A DNA stretch of 64,000 nt, taken from the NCBI GenBank assembly GCA_022494885.1, contig JAGVSM010002411.1, forward strand, positions 85,408 to 149,407, in the 5' to 3' direction. The translations under genes were made by a program, and so were the position numbers. The notes below the pieces were generated by a model that was not told the origin of the DNA, did no database searches, and was given only the letters and a program-made list of their open reading frames with translations. Positions 62,569 to 64,000 of this stretch are shown piece by piece; position 1 is the first letter of the stretch; each line of letters starts with the position of its first letter. Source of the DNA: Micrasema longulum (Eukaryota > Arthropoda > Insecta > Trichoptera > Brachycentridae).

Positions 62569-63522
62569 CAGATTTTTTTTTAAACAGTGTCCTATGTACT
62601 ATTGACTACGGATCGGGAATGGCAATGATGATGACTCGTTAAAAGGAAGGGGAAAATAAATTGAAGGACGAGAGAAGTGTGAAGATAAAACATGGGAAAT
62701 GTTTTTTTCAAAGGTAATTTAAATGGGTACCCTGTGAAAACATCATTTACAGTGGTTGGGAAATGATTTCACTGTTGAACAGTAAATAAATGAAAAAAAA
62801 ATAATTAAAATAATCACAAAACGGCTTCATTTTTATATTCAATTACCAATCCTGTAATAATTTGAAAGGCTTATAACAATAAACACACCCTTTTATTTGA
62901 TAAGCGAATGAATTCGGGCCCGAATTAGATAAGAGACTTTTTATTAATTTTACGAAAAAAGGTAAAACAAGATAAATGAGTACGAGGGCTCGTACATGAT
63001 TTTATCTTTAAGTGGGTTTGTATTTAAATAAAATAAAGTTCTTCGTATAATTTAGCTATCTGGAATTTCACAAATAAAATATAATTAACATATAAATAAA
63101 ATGTGAGTTTTGAATTTATATTATTTAAATGAAAAAGGGAGTATCTAAAAAAATTACACAAATAAAATAATTACTCCAATCAAACGCCAGTCTGTTATTT
63201 GTTAACTTCGTATTTTACTACTGAAGAATAGATAGTATTACAAAAAAATGTCGAAAATTTCGAAAGTCGTTAAAATTTTCTTGTGATATGTGTTGGCCCA
63301 TTTTACTTATGTACCCGTGCTGGTGTAAAATGTCCAATGTTTACATAGATACATACTGATTTTGAGCGAGTCAATACATGAACTGATGTAGTACGGATTT
63401 AAAGCAATCCCCTGCAGAAAGTACACTAATCCCATATGTAGAAATCTGAATATAGTGACGTTTGAATGCATAATACTTTTGTTTTTTTAATTAAAAAAAT
63501 ATGTATTTATAAAAATTTTTTG

Positions 63523-63842
63523 AACCACAACAGGCCAAGAGGCCTAATTACAGTGCAGAACACCCAGGCTTGAGAAAAATCGCAATTTGATTTTTGTGTT
63601 CTTACCGGGAATCAAACCCAGGACCTTTTTTTAAAAAAATATTTACGTTCTTATGATTTACCCAAATATTTAATTTTGAGGGCCATTTTCAACGAGTTGT
63701 AAATAACTCACTATTTGAAAATGGGAATCAAGTTAGGGTAGAGTGGGATTCGAACCACGGACCTTTGGACCGTGAGTCCGAGACACTAGCCACGGGACCA
63801 CAACCCGATTGAACCTTCCGTGCGTGACTCAAGTGTCTAGGC
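63523..63842 (-). repeat. SINE-1 copy split by a SINE-2 insertion
   Basis: The SINE-1 body and B box occupy 63523-63627 and its head resumes at 63811-63842 (gaaccttccgtgcgtgactc). Confidence 0.75.
63628..63810 (-). repeat. SINE-2 nested in SINE-1
   Basis: Flanked by GGACCTT (63621-63627) and GAACCTT (63811-63817), a likely target-site duplication with one later change. Body and head match the copies at 57.3 and 17.6 kb. Confidence 0.8.
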
Positions 63843-64000
63843 TGCAGTCTGGTAAAACGAACTCAAAATTAGGAAAGCATACGGTTTTGTCATTTTAAAA
63901 CGAATATATTATTTTAATCGAGCAATGATAAAAAAACATAAATTAGTTAAGAAAATATTTTTTAAAGGTATTTCTGTTAAAAAATTTACTTAAAAGTTTT

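Noticed and set aside
63628..63810. A tRNA gene with box B ggttcgaa-like sequence
   Set aside because: It belongs to the SINE-2 family and lies nested in another SINE.

Overview
The window looks like nuclear DNA from an arthropod, most likely an insect. It is AT-rich, its genes are split into many short exons with GT-AG introns, and it is crowded with old transposable elements. All recognisable host genes lie on the minus strand: an array of alpha-amylase genes (about 4.9-37.6 kb) and a BTB/BACK protein resembling Drosophila 'serine-enriched protein' (gprs, about 46.5-52.7 kb and probably beyond). The species cannot be fixed from the sequence alone.

Amylase array, upstream to downstream on the minus strand. 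Amy-A (exons 35943-31505, leader exon near 37.5 kb) has ten coding exons and 594 codons. Amy-B (24363-19459) has ten coding exons and 541 codons. A broken two-exon copy (13341-12535) has a stop codon in its signal peptide and a 1-bp deletion in exon 2. Amy-C (10024-5027) has nine intact coding exons, but no tail exon could be found. Exon boundaries were placed by splice signals, reading phase and protein similarity; equivalent exons have identical or nearly identical lengths in the three genes. All three keep the catalytic Asp/Glu/Asp motifs. A and B end in a Pro/Thr/Gly linker plus a short Cys-containing module, present once in B and twice in A. Amy-A is the diverged paralogue: it has Lys where B and C have Arg at the chloride-ligand position and lacks an extra Cys pair found in B and C. 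Amy-C and the broken copy share a TATA box and short non-coding leader exon; Amy-A has a similar arrangement.

gprs-like gene. Four exons carry part of the BTB-to-BACK region and the whole C-terminus. The last exon (47791-46493) contains an in-frame TAA at 47623-47621, followed by 375 further open codons in the same frame. These encode a Ser/Arg-rich then Phe-Pro-rich tail with internal repeats. This is the most striking feature of the window.

Mobile DNA fills the rest: several lineages of truncated non-LTR retrotransposons (RTE-like pieces at 1.6-2.1, 9.0-9.4 and 15.0-15.9 kb; CR1/L2- or jockey-like pieces at 11.5-12.1, 24.5-25.9, 27.4-28.0, 41.2-41.8, 49.1-49.5, 51.3-51.6 and 56 kb), 3' ends with tandem motifs (3.5-4.0 and 52 kb), two decayed mariner-type transposons (38.5-39.3 and 44.0-45.0 kb), several tRNA-derived SINE families, one abundant terminal-inverted-repeat family with more than ten copies, and several foldback elements. 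Nested and filled/empty-site insertions allow some relative dating.
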